Below, piece after piece: positions 1-7,914 of a stretch of DNA of 64,000 nt. Under the pieces are notes generated by a model. It did no database searches, was not told the DNA's origin, and saw nothing but the letters and a program-made list of their open reading frames with translations. Source of the stretch: JBBTTE01 sp038064395 (GTDB lineage Bacteria; Patescibacteriota; Saccharimonadia; Saccharimonadales; UBA4665); contig JBBTTE010000003.1 in NCBI GenBank assembly GCA_038064395.1, forward strand, positions 248,001-312,000. Direction: 5' to 3'. The translations under genes were made by a program, and so were the position numbers. The stretch's first letter is position 1, and every line of letters begins with the position of its first letter.

Positions 1-1
1 T

Positions 2-346
2 TACGAACATGCCGCTACATCTACTGACGATTTGTCGATAATATTCGAAGAAAAGTATGCCAAGAATCTGCCCTACAAAATGCACGGTCTAGAGCAAATG
101 TCCAGAAAGGCGGTAGTGCGTCCAATCGGTGCTGTACGAATTGTTGGCGAAGGCCTAGCTAATTCGGGTAATACTAGGAGCCGATTACTTGGACGCGTGG
201 CTACTGCGTTCAGTGACAGTGACATAGAGGTTTTCGGTATGACCGATGCCCCTAATTGTGCATCGTTAACATTCTTTGTGAATCCTGACCAAGCTAACGT
301 CAATGATGCGGTAAATGTTGCTCATCAGGCCGTGTTCGAAGGATAG
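2..346 (+). CDS. Aspartokinase, C-terminal regulatory part (5' end outside window)
   Basis: The reading frame is open from the left edge, so this is the tail of a longer gene. The visible 114 residues contain the stretch EHAATSTDDLSII, typical of the first ACT domain of monofunctional aspartokinases, followed by a second ACT-like unit (IGAVRIVGEG..., then a helix with RSRLLGRVATAFSD). Aspartokinase phosphorylates aspartate for the lysine, threonine and diaminopimelate route, and the ACT domains sense end-product amino acids. The catalytic domain is not in the window, so activity cannot be judged. A TTG codon at 32 could be read as a start but would split the ACT domain. The gene ends just before the converging tRNA-Arg. 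Confidence 0.75.
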   Translation, partial: YEHAATSTDDLSIIFEEKYAKNLPYKMHGLEQMSRKAVVRPIGAVRIVGEGLANSGNTRSRLLGRVATAFSDSDIEVFGMTDAPNCASLTFFVNPDQANVNDAVNVAHQAVFEG

Positions 347-352
347 CTATAA

Positions 353-429
353 TGGTACGCCCGGACGGATTCGAACCGCCGACCCTCTGTTCCGAAGACA
401 GATGCTCTAATCCACTGAGCTACGGGCGC
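353..429 (-). tRNA. tRNA-Arg (anticodon TCG)
   Basis: The minus strand folds as a full cloverleaf. The acceptor GCGCCCG pairs with CGGGCGT. The anticodon stem TCTGT/ACAGA encloses the loop CTTCGGA, giving anticodon TCG. The T arm carries GGTTCGAATCC. CCA is encoded at 353-355. It converges with the aspartokinase gene. Confidence 0.95.
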
Positions 430-475
430 TAGATAACGTATACTATTTTAACAGAGAAGTAGAGGAGTCCGTAAC

Positions 476-1735
476 TTGACCATCAATAGTATCGAAGAAG
501 CCAACGCCGCCTTATTGCCTTATGTGCCATTAGTGGCACAACTGACAGGCAAGGATACGACGCTAGAACGCATCAAGCCTTTAATGGAACTATTAGGCAA
601 TCCGCAGGATCAAATAAAGGTGATCCACATTGCAGGCACAAGCGGCAAAACCTCAACAGCCTACTACATGTCTGCAATGTTGACTGCGGCAGGACAGAAA
701 ACTGGACTGACCATATCGCCGCATGTTGACAGTGTGAGCGAACGCGTTCAAATTAACGGGCTAGCCTTGGATGACATAACGTTTTGCAATGAACTCAGTG
801 AATTCCTAGATATTATTCAGGCTGCTGAGCAGCAGCCCTCTTACTTCGAGTTACTATACGCATTTGCCATCTGGGTGTTTGCCAAATACGAAGTTGATTA
901 CGCGGTTGTTGAGACTGGTGTAGGCGGATTGTATGACGCTACCAACGTTGTTACGCGAGCTGATAAGATTTGCGTGATAACCGATATTGGCTTCGACCAT
1001 ACTCATTTATTGGGTAAGAACTTAACTGATATTGCGACCCAAAAGGCTGGAATAATCCATGACAGGAATGCAGTATTCACTTACCGTCAGGCCGATGAAA
1101 TACTGGACGTAATCAAGCAATCTGCCAGTGACCACAAAGCACAACTTCAGGTAGTCGATGAGCCCGACGACATCGAACATCTTGCCAGCATGCCAGACTA
1201 TCAGCTCCACAACTGGATACTGGCTAAGCATGTTTTTGACTACGTGGCTACCCAAGACTCACTTCAACCCTTAACAAGTGAAGTATTAGCAAAAACACAA
1301 GAATTACAGATACCAGCCCGAATGGACATTAGACTACTAAACGGTAAAACTATCGTAATGGACGGTGCTCACAACGTCCAAAAAATGACCGCCTTCATCA
1401 ATAGCTTCAAGCACTTGTATCCGAACACTAGGCCAGCGATAATGATCGCTCTCAAGGATGATAAGGAGTATGAAGCACTGACGCCAATACTTACAGCACT
1501 GACTGACACAATCATTACGACCACCTTTAACACCTCGCAAGACTTGCCAATTGTGTCTATGGATTCAGCAGTTTTAGCTCGTGCCTTTAGCGACAAGGGC
1601 GCTACAAATGTTCAGAGTATTCCTGACCAAGACCAGGCAGTGGAGACACTATTATCATCACCGAGCGAAGTCTGCATAATTACTGGATCGTTCTACTTGC
1701 TCAGCCAAGTTAGGGGCAAGGAGCAGCTCAAGTGA
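476..1735 (+). CDS. folC: Folylpolyglutamate synthase / dihydrofolate synthase
   Basis: A Mur-ligase-family enzyme of 419 residues that adds glutamate to (dihydro)folates in the cytoplasm. The P-loop GTSGKTS lies at about residues 54-60. The family motif ETGVGGLYDATN (usually ETGLGGRLDATN) and DGAHN in the C-terminal domain are also present. The start is TTG at 476 with a GAGGAG ribosome site about 8 nt upstream; no ATG fits better. The stop overlaps the next start by 4 nt, so it is translationally coupled to the dihydrofolate reductase gene. Together they make and retain reduced folate. Length is normal for the family. Confidence 0.92.
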   Translation: MTINSIEEANAALLPYVPLVAQLTGKDTTLERIKPLMELLGNPQDQIKVIHIAGTSGKTSTAYYMSAMLTAAGQKTGLTISPHVDSVSERVQINGLALDDITFCNELSEFLDIIQAAEQQPSYFELLYAFAIWVFAKYEVDYAVVETGVGGLYDATNVVTRADKICVITDIGFDHTHLLGKNLTDIATQKAGIIHDRNAVFTYRQADEILDVIKQSASDHKAQLQVVDEPDDIEHLASMPDYQLHNWILAKHVFDYVATQDSLQPLTSEVLAKTQELQIPARMDIRLLNGKTIVMDGAHNVQKMTAFINSFKHLYPNTRPAIMIALKDDKEYEALTPILTALTDTIITTTFNTSQDLPIVSMDSAVLARAFSDKGATNVQSIPDQDQAVETLLSSPSEVCIITGSFYLLSQVRGKEQLK

Positions 1736-2217
1736 TTCGCTTAATAGTCGCCCTAGACAATAAGCTTGGACTTGCTAAGGATGGCGGTCAACCATGGAAG
1801 ATTCCCGAAGATGAGCAGTATTTCACAGATCAGACCAAGCTGTATGGTGGCAATGTCCTATCCGGCAGCACAACCTTCAAAACCTACAGACAACCACTTG
1901 TTGATAGGCGCAACTTCGTCCTGACTCATAGCCAAGTGATAATTGAAGGTGTGACATTGATACATGATCTAGACAAGTTTCTAGATGACCTGCAAGGCAA
2001 GGATCTTTGGGTGGCTGGTGGTGCGGATGTCTTCAAGCAGGTTATTGATGCCGGCAAAGCCGATGAGCTATATATAACGCACATTGACGCCGACCTTAAT
2101 TGTGACCAATTCTTCCCGACTTTCGCAGACAAGTTCACTAAGGTTGAAGAATCAGAACCGCGCAGCCAGAACGGCTACAACTTCACCTACGCAAAGTACA
2201 GCAGAAGCAAGCCGTAG
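1732..2217 (+). CDS. folA: Dihydrofolate reductase
   Basis: A 161-residue NADPH-dependent enzyme reducing dihydrofolate to tetrahydrofolate. Visible family features are the Met20-like loop (LGLAKDGGQPWKIPED, with the acidic active-site pair in PED), the GGNVLSGSTTFKTY segment and the GG-containing nucleotide motif WVAGGADVF. It starts with GTG overlapping the folC stop (GTGA). folD lies 3 kb downstream, but no thymidylate synthase is in the window, so the source of dihydrofolate is not visible here. Confidence 0.92.
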   Translation: MIRLIVALDNKLGLAKDGGQPWKIPEDEQYFTDQTKLYGGNVLSGSTTFKTYRQPLVDRRNFVLTHSQVIIEGVTLIHDLDKFLDDLQGKDLWVAGGADVFKQVIDAGKADELYITHIDADLNCDQFFPTFADKFTKVEESEPRSQNGYNFTYAKYSRSKP

Positions 2218-2245
2218 TTGCAATCCTTGACAAAAGTAGTATAAT
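2218..2245 (+). promoter_or_regulatory. Promoter for the gene at 2256
   Basis: TTGCAA (2218-2223) and TATAAT (2240-2245) are separated by 16 bp. The -10 element ends 10 nt before the ATG, so the 5' leader would be only a few bases. A TTGACA at 2227 is only 7 bp from the -10 and is too close to be its -35. Confidence 0.6.
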
Positions 2246-2255
2246 AATCCAAATT

Positions 2256-2834
2256 ATGGCTGGATCAGAACAAAACCAATCGCCCTTGTGGCATAACTAT
2301 CATATGGGAGCTGCCGATCCCGACCCTGGAGGAGGCATCCTCTACGCATTGAGGTACACTCAGGATCACCTAGATACCCAAAGAGACTTGGTTATAAATG
2401 TCTTAACGGATGCTGGCTCAACAATTCAAGTTCTTGATGAAAGACTCGTTCATGTAGATTTATCTGCTGCTCCCGAAGAAGATCACCCAAAACTTTTTGT
2501 CATGCTGGAAGAGCTAGGGGTTCTTAATAAAGCCTTAGAGCACAAACAAGTCGGCATCGAGCAGGGCACAGTAGAAGAACTTGCTCATAACATTCTGGAT
2601 GATGTTGAGGTTGCCCTAGATAGAGCAGACGAAGACACTATAAAACTTCAAGCTATGTATGTCTTACAAATCGTACAAGAACTAACAACCGCTCATGAAC
2701 AGAATCAGGTTCTATCTGTACGAGACAGAGAAGCCGTCGCCAGCCTATTTGTAGGTTTGTTTGATACGGGCCTCAAGATGCTAGCAAGAGAAAACATACT
2801 CAACGGATCAGCTTCAAGTCCTGAGCTTAATTAG
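2256..2834 (+). CDS. Hypothetical protein (192 aa)
   Basis: I do not recognise a family. The protein is acidic, soluble and predicted to be largely helical, with no signal peptide or membrane segment. Its N-terminus carries a Gly/Pro/Asp-rich stretch (GAADPDPGGGILYALR), followed by helices rich in Leu, Glu and Asp. It has its own promoter and a near-leaderless start, so it is probably a separate transcript between the folate genes and the copper protein gene. No SD sequence is visible. A role cannot be inferred from context. Confidence 0.7.
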   Translation: MAGSEQNQSPLWHNYHMGAADPDPGGGILYALRYTQDHLDTQRDLVINVLTDAGSTIQVLDERLVHVDLSAAPEEDHPKLFVMLEELGVLNKALEHKQVGIEQGTVEELAHNILDDVEVALDRADEDTIKLQAMYVLQIVQELTTAHEQNQVLSVRDREAVASLFVGLFDTGLKMLARENILNGSASSPELN

Positions 2835-2988
2835 CGTCTAGCTGTAGTTTCAGCACAGGTCTCAATAATCTTTTTCAGCAGTGGATATGGTATTGAGTTG
2901 TTAAAGTTAGTATGTATCAGATCACAGCTGTTCCACAAAAAATGTGTTAATGTGCGCCCATGGTTATTAATAATTATTAGGAGAATGG

Positions 2989-4257
2989 ATGTACAGCTAT
3001 CTATTAATGCAATTTATTGGGACATTGTTCATTGCTATCGGCATATTATTTCTAGCAACGAAGGCAGGTTTATGGCGATGGCTCTATAGCAATGCTAAAA
3101 GGCTCAGAATAAACACGATTATTGGAGTAACTCTGCTGTGTCTTGGCTTGGTCTTCGTGGTATTTGGCGACCAAAAATACAAAGTACACTTCGCTATGCC
3201 CGCTAACCTGCATTCTCAAGCCCCAGACCATAACCCTCCTAGCCTACCGGTGTTAAATGCTCTTGATTTTGTAATGAATTCTCGAAAATTTGAACGTGTG
3301 AATAATATTGCAGCCAATCCGAACAGTGTGCCTGCTCTAATTACTCGACAAACAAGCACGACTGTTAAGTACACCATAACCACCAAAGAGGTGATTAGCG
3401 AAGTTGCTCCTGGTATTTACAATAACTTTTGGACATATAATGGTCAGGTTCCGGGTCCTATGTTCAGGGTAAGGGAAGGCGATACCGTAGACATGACTCT
3501 CAGGAATGATAAGTCGAGCCTTCACGAACATAATATTGATTTACATTCCGTAACTGGTCCGGGCGGTGGCGCATCTGTCACCAAGGTCAAGCCTGGAGAG
3601 AGTAAGTCATTTACTTGGAAGGCCCTGCAGCCTGGCTTGTACATATATCACTGCGCGACATCTAATGTCAGTGTTCATAATTCGCATGGACAGTACGGCA
3701 TGATTCTTGTGCAGCCCAAGGATGGATTGCCAAAAGTAGACAAGGAATTTTATGTTGTTCAGGGTGAGCTTTACACACAAGGTGGTATTGGCAAAAGAGG
3801 TCTAGTGCTCTTTGATCCACAGGCATTGCTTGACGGTAATCCAACATATGTTACCTTTAATGGTAAAATTGCAGGTGCTTCTCCCATGCAAGTCAAAAAA
3901 GGTGAGACAGTCCGCATCTATGTAGGAAACGGTGGCGTGAACTTGATATCGTCCTTCCACGTAATAGGCGAGATCTTCGATACGGTGTACCCAGAAGCTG
4001 CTATCGGCCAAGGCTCCGCTATTTTCAAAAACGTTCAGACTACTGTAGTTTTGCCAGGTGGAGCTACGATTGTAGAGTTTAAGGCCGACGTCCCCGGTAA
4101 ATACTTATTGGTTGATCATGCCTTGGCGCGTATGAATAAAGGCGCTTGGGCGACACTAGAAGTAAAGGGTACTCCCAGCCCAGACATCTTCAAGAAAAAC
4201 GCTCCTGTGACCAATCAAAAGATGGACGACGACATGAACAATACGATGTATCACTAG
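2989..4257 (+). CDS. nirK: Membrane-anchored copper nitrite reductase-like protein (NirK family)
   Basis: Two N-terminal hydrophobic helices (about residues 5-24 and 43-60) anchor two cupredoxin domains outside the membrane. Family numbering follows A. faecalis NirK. Type 2 copper ligands are present: H186 (H100), H221 (H135) and H377 (H306). The catalytic pair D184 (D98) and H324 (H255) is also present. Type 1 ligands H181, C222 and H230 are present, but the axial Met150 position is Q235 in HNSHGQYG. The sequence resembles the group with SFHVIGEIFD and VDHAL motifs. NirK reduces nitrite to NO; no electron donor or NO reductase is seen nearby. An AGGAGA site sits 4 nt before the ATG. Activity and substrate are inference. 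Confidence 0.85.
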   Translation: MYSYLLMQFIGTLFIAIGILFLATKAGLWRWLYSNAKRLRINTIIGVTLLCLGLVFVVFGDQKYKVHFAMPANLHSQAPDHNPPSLPVLNALDFVMNSRKFERVNNIAANPNSVPALITRQTSTTVKYTITTKEVISEVAPGIYNNFWTYNGQVPGPMFRVREGDTVDMTLRNDKSSLHEHNIDLHSVTGPGGGASVTKVKPGESKSFTWKALQPGLYIYHCATSNVSVHNSHGQYGMILVQPKDGLPKVDKEFYVVQGELYTQGGIGKRGLVLFDPQALLDGNPTYVTFNGKIAGASPMQVKKGETVRIYVGNGGVNLISSFHVIGEIFDTVYPEAAIGQGSAIFKNVQTTVVLPGGATIVEFKADVPGKYLLVDHALARMNKGAWATLEVKGTPSPDIFKKNAPVTNQKMDDDMNNTMYH

Positions 4258-4299
4258 GTCGCTTCATCCCAAAGCACAGGTTAAGTAACGTCAACTAAT

Positions 4300-4336
4300 A
4301 ACAAAACACCCACGGCGAGGTGAGTGTTTTGTTTTG
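4300..4336 (+). terminator. Rho-independent terminator after nirK
   Basis: AACAAAACAC (4300-4309) pairs perfectly with GTGTTTTGTT (4324-4333), followed by T residues. The A-rich 5' arm makes it potentially usable on the minus strand too, downstream of tRNA-Lys. Confidence 0.7.
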
Positions 4337-4411
4337 GAGGGCCAGGAGGGACTCGAACCCTCGACACCCTGCTTAAGAGGCAGGTGCTCTAACCAGCTGA
4401 GCTACTGGCCC
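4335..4411 (-). tRNA. tRNA-Lys (anticodon CTT)
   Basis: The acceptor GGGCCAG/CTGGCCC is intact. The anticodon stem CCTGC/GCAGG encloses the loop CTCTTAA, giving anticodon CTT. The T loop is GGTTCGAGTCC and CCA is encoded at 4335-4337. Confidence 0.95.
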
Positions 4412-4475
4412 TAGGGCAGGCAAAAGCCTGCGACTCTCAAGAACTTTAGCAAATTACCTCTGTTTTGACAAGTGC

Positions 4476-5198
4476 CTAGACGGCTGGAGCTGCAGGCGTC
4501 GCCGCTTCGGGAGCTGCGGCAACTTTGGGCTGGCCCTTGCCGAGTAATTCGTAAACTACAGCAAACACGCCAGAGTACATTATCAAGAAGTAGATAGCAA
4601 AAGGTATGCCAATAATTGATACGGCGATCAAGCCCATGGCTAGCGCAGCGCCGAAGATGCCTAAGATTCTTAAGGTATAACCATGCGTGGTATTCCAGCT
4701 GGCCTTGAATGACTCAATGACGCCCATATCTTGATCTATCAAGAAATACATAGCCAAGACTAGACGTGGCGCGATAATGAAGAAAGGTATCAGCAACGGA
4801 ATAAGGCTAAGAATTATCGTAACAGTCAATAATATTAACAGCCCAATCATCTTCATCCAGAACGATAGACTCTTGCTCAGTATGTCACCAAACGAAACCT
4901 TTTGCCGTCGCACGCTAGCGACAAATACCAGAGTGTATCCGACACTTGCCAGGGCGCTTACTAGATAGCCTATTGCATCACCCGCATCTTTCAACAGAGT
5001 GCGCAGGATAGCGTTCACTACTACTTCTGCCAGCCAAATACTGACTACGACCCAGAAGTTGAACCTAACCGCATCGCGGGAGTACTTGTATAGACCAAAG
5101 GCTCCAGGCCAGCTTGTCGGAACACTTGCTAATGCTTCTTTTGGTGGTGCACTGTTTGTCTCTGGGTTGCTAGCTGGTGTAGCTGGTTGTTCGTCCAT
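4476..5198 (-). CDS. Multi-pass membrane protein
   Basis: The 240-residue protein begins with a Pro/Ala/Thr-rich cytoplasmic segment. Several hydrophobic helices follow, in an arrangement with Gly/Pro-rich turns (IIAPRLVLAMYFLID, SFKASWNTTHGYTLRILGIF) that recalls glycerophosphoryl-diester/YesL-type or DUF975-like integral proteins. It ends in an Ala/Pro-rich tail. I chose the ATG at 5198 because GAGGGAG lies just upstream; the open frame extends to 5309 but would run through the divergent promoter region. It is transcribed divergently from folD. Function unknown. Confidence 0.75.
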   Translation of the reverse strand: MDEQPATPASNPETNSAPPKEALASVPTSWPGAFGLYKYSRDAVRFNFWVVVSIWLAEVVVNAILRTLLKDAGDAIGYLVSALASVGYTLVFVASVRRQKVSFGDILSKSLSFWMKMIGLLILLTVTIILSLIPLLIPFFIIAPRLVLAMYFLIDQDMGVIESFKASWNTTHGYTLRILGIFGAALAMGLIAVSIIGIPFAIYFLIMYSGVFAVVYELLGKGQPKVAAAPEAATPAAPAV

Positions 5199-5279
5199 AG
5201 CGTTTCTCCCTCGATTTCTTAAAAGTATCCTTAAGCTAATAATATTCACATTCATCATCGAATGCAAACCGAAACTATC

Positions 5280-5288
5280 TGTTACAAT
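5280..5288 (+). promoter_or_regulatory. Extended -10 for folD, leaderless start
   Basis: TGTTACAAT: the -10 hexamer TACAAT (5283-5288) is followed by 7 nt and then the folD ATG at 5296. Transcription would begin at or next to the start codon. Confidence 0.65.
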
Positions 5289-5295
5289 TGAAGTA

Positions 5296-6111
5296 ATGAA
5301 AATGCTCAATGGCAGAGAATTAGCCGTTTATATTAAGGAACGGCAGGCGCAGCAAGTGCGCGGGCTTCGGCAGGCACATGGCATTGAGCCTAAGCTAGCT
5401 ATTGTCGTCACCATCGAAAACCCAGTTACCGACACGTATATTCGTCTTAAGAAGCGCTACGGCGAAGACATCCAAGTTGATGTAGACATCCATCGCGTCA
5501 AACAATCGGAAGTAAAAGAATTGCTTAACAAGTTAAGTAATGACCAAACAGTCCATGCCATAATTGTCCAACTGCCACTGGAAGATATATCCGAAACCGA
5601 AGAAATAGTGAATCTAGTAGCTTCGCAGAAAGACGTCGACGGTCTTGGTGCAGATCCTAAGTTCGAGCCAGCCACACCCTTGGCCATACTTTGGTTACTA
5701 GCTGGCTATAACATTGAATTAAAAGGTAAGAATATACTATTGGTTGGACGTGGAAAGTTGGTCGGTGCACCGCTTGAGAGGATGTTGATCGCTCAAGGTT
5801 TAGAACCAAAAGTAGCTGACAAGCAGACCAAGGACCTAAAGGCTGAAACCCTAGAAGCTGACATTATCATCACTGCTACTGGCGTACATGGTCTTCTCAA
5901 GTCTGACATGATCAAGCAGAAGGCAGTAGTTGTTGACGCCGGAGTTGCTAGTGAAGGCGGCAAGACCGTCGGTGATGCCGACCCAGAACTGTATGAACGC
6001 GATGACCTGACGATTACTCCGCTTAAGGGCGGTGTTGGCCCCCTGACTGTTTGCGCCCTGTTTGAGAATGTCATTCGTGCGGCTCAGCGCATTGCTGGTC
6101 AAACAGAGTAG
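5296..6111 (+). CDS. folD: Methylenetetrahydrofolate dehydrogenase / cyclohydrolase
   Basis: A 271-residue bifunctional enzyme converting 5,10-methylene-THF to 10-formyl-THF with NADP. Motifs visible are the catalytic Tyr and Lys in NPVTDTYIRLKKRYG, PATPLAI (usually PCTP), the Rossmann segment VGRGKLVGAPLE and GGVGPLTVCALFENV near the end. Slightly shorter than the usual 280-290 residues. The open frame reaches back to 4999, but the real start is the ATG at 5296, set by the promoter 7 nt before it and by the family's N-terminus. With folC and folA it covers folate one-carbon interconversion. A two-nucleotide gap leads to the membrane gene downstream. Confidence 0.92.
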   Translation: MKMLNGRELAVYIKERQAQQVRGLRQAHGIEPKLAIVVTIENPVTDTYIRLKKRYGEDIQVDVDIHRVKQSEVKELLNKLSNDQTVHAIIVQLPLEDISETEEIVNLVASQKDVDGLGADPKFEPATPLAILWLLAGYNIELKGKNILLVGRGKLVGAPLERMLIAQGLEPKVADKQTKDLKAETLEADIIITATGVHGLLKSDMIKQKAVVVDAGVASEGGKTVGDADPELYERDDLTITPLKGGVGPLTVCALFENVIRAAQRIAGQTE

Positions 6112-6113
6112 TC

Positions 6114-6698
6114 ATGCTAACCTTGGGACTTGTCAGCGGCTTGCTCAATCTGACAGGCACACTTACTTATGTCTTCGAGATTCTTAATAAAAGATCCCGA
6201 CCTGAAAGGGCTACATGGTTTATTTGGTCTCTTCTAGGCATTATAGCCTTTATGAGTCAGAAATCTTTAGGCGCTCATAACTCATTGTGGTTCACGGGTT
6301 TGCAAACCGTAGGTGTTTTGCTAGTATTCTTGCTGTCGATTAAGTACGGAGTCGGTGGCTTATCCAGGAGCGATTTACTTTTGATTGCCCTGGCTGCTTT
6401 GGGAATTGGACTATGGTTAATAACGGACAACGCACTACTGTCTCTAATCATGGTAGTAGCAATTCGCTCGATAGGCGTAGTAGCAACTATAATAAAGACT
6501 TATCGTAGCCCAGTTTCGGAAGCAGCCTTGCCTTGGTTAATATATGCGAGCAGCGCAATCGTAGCCCTAATATCCGTTGGCGAACTTAACTTTAGTCTTC
6601 TGCTATATCCTAGCTATGTTCTGATTGCTGATTCGTCAGTTTTGATCGCAAAATATCATAAGTCTCTGATGGCAGAGCTTGAGCAGACCAAGATCTGA
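6114..6698 (+). CDS. Six-helix membrane protein, PQ-loop/SemiSWEET-like
   Basis: 194 residues with about six hydrophobic helices in two similar halves. Each half has a helix start resembling GxLxYVFEIxNKRSRPERATWFIW, the pattern of PQ-loop or SWEET-related transporters, though no clear PQ pair is visible. It follows folD after 2 nt and is likely co-transcribed. Its 3' end overlaps the converging murL-like gene by 89 bp. Substrate unknown; the family assignment is tentative. Confidence 0.7.
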   Translation: MLTLGLVSGLLNLTGTLTYVFEILNKRSRPERATWFIWSLLGIIAFMSQKSLGAHNSLWFTGLQTVGVLLVFLLSIKYGVGGLSRSDLLLIALAALGIGLWLITDNALLSLIMVVAIRSIGVVATIIKTYRSPVSEAALPWLIYASSAIVALISVGELNFSLLLYPSYVLIADSSVLIAKYHKSLMAELEQTKI

Positions 6699-7914
6699 AG
6701 TCATAGTCGGCAGATAGATCAAACTTGTAATGTGATAGTTCAGGGTAGATCTCTTGTGCCAAGCGCATAGCAGCCCTTGATTCTTTGACTTCGCCGACAC
6801 AGTCCAGAGGCTTGTCGCCTTGAAGGCCAAGCAGTTGTTTATATGTTTTTTGTAGCGAAGCATCTAACAATAAATTCTTGCCGCCCCAAAGACTTTCTAG
6901 CTGGTTGCGTTCAATAAAAGGCGTCAATATCAAGAATACAAAAGCACATTTGGCACATTCACCACACCAAAACAGATGATTCTCATTATGCCGAAAGGCT
7001 CGGTTGCATGAGCTGAAAACATCTTTATATTTTGTAAATCCAATTTGTGCGAAAAGCTCGGCAATGTGCAATTCACTTAGGGGTCGTAAAAATGAATAGT
7101 AACGCAGTCCATCGCCAAATAATTGACTGATTATGGCTTGGAAGTCTTGTTCGTATTCCAATGACTTAGAATACTGATGATTGATGTCGACACCTCGATA
7201 ATTAAGCGTGGGCTCACTGGCTGAACTCTCGTTGGAGACAACATTGTCCTTGTAGCCTGTCAGTATAGAAACCACAGCACCAACACATGCAAAAATTGCT
7301 GATATTGGCACGTGTCCGTTGAGTGCGCCTTGTTCGTTAAGACTCTTCAGCTGCTTGTCCCATTCACGCTCAACTGAGAAGTGGGGCAGGCCAACTTTCT
7401 CAACCAGAGGCTCTAGTTGCGAATGATGATTTAGGCTCCACGTTGCTACTTTTGTCTGATCACGCAAAAGCTCAACAGACAACAGAGAATCCTTGCCGCC
7501 CCCCAGACCTATCAGTTGTCCTGTTTGTTCGACTAGTTTGACAGGTTCAAGCTGGTCGGTATTGGGTGGGAAGGTTATGGGGGTTTCAGGATCGAGTCGA
7601 TTCACATAAAAGAATTCGCCTAGACCTCTTTGATAGGTTTTGGACAGAAAAGCAGCTAATGATTCATCTATATCCCCCGCTTGGACGACTATCTCTGGCG
7701 CCAAATACAGCTTGTAATAAGACACGCCAGCCATGAAGAATAATAGTTGAAGTGCACGGTCGAGTGCTGCTTCATCATAATCGGTAAACTCAAAATCAAA
7801 CTTGAAATACTCACAAAATTCCAATGAGTCATCATAGCCGTAGTAAAGCCTAAGCTCGCCACTATTGGCCTCGAACTCGTATCGCTTAAAAACAAATTGT
7901 GTATGCTGGCTCAT
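6610..7914 (-). CDS. murL: UDP-MurNAc-L-Ala-L-Glu epimerase, MurL type
   Basis: 434 residues with an ATP-binding PP-loop GGGKDS (138-143), a conserved VSNESSAS...NHQYSKS block (to about residue 251) and a cysteine cluster C317/C320/C323 in WCGECAKC. These match MurL, first described in Xanthomonas, which epimerises the terminal L-Glu of UDP-MurNAc-L-Ala-L-Glu to D-Glu. Its ATG overlaps the murD stop by 4 nt. That is the expected partner: in this route the ligase adds L-Glu and MurL inverts it, replacing glutamate racemase. Cytoplasmic. Assignment rests on motifs plus gene pairing; a related PP-loop enzyme is the alternative. Confidence 0.82.
   Translation of the reverse strand: MSQHTQFVFKRYEFEANSGELRLYYGYDDSLEFCEYFKFDFEFTDYDEAALDRALQLLFFMAGVSYYKLYLAPEIVVQAGDIDESLAAFLSKTYQRGLGEFFYVNRLDPETPITFPPNTDQLEPVKLVEQTGQLIGLGGGKDSLLSVELLRDQTKVATWSLNHHSQLEPLVEKVGLPHFSVEREWDKQLKSLNEQGALNGHVPISAIFACVGAVVSILTGYKDNVVSNESSASEPTLNYRGVDINHQYSKSLEYEQDFQAIISQLFGDGLRYYSFLRPLSELHIAELFAQIGFTKYKDVFSSCNRAFRHNENHLFWCGECAKCAFVFLILTPFIERNQLESLWGGKNLLLDASLQKTYKQLLGLQGDKPLDCVGEVKESRAAMRLAQEIYPELSHYKFDLSADYDFRSWSAQALPSETYDILRSKLTNQQSEHS

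Noticed and set aside
2227..2245. TTGACA only 7-8 bp before TATAAT, seen at 2227, 27618 and 50820, as a possible new promoter class
   Set aside because: Better-spaced -35 elements exist at some sites (TTGCAA at 2218, TGGACA at 30678), and three examples are too few to separate from chance in AT-rich intergenic DNA.
2898..3089. Small frame overlapping the nirK start
   Set aside because: Out of frame with nirK, no family, and the SD before nirK serves the larger gene.
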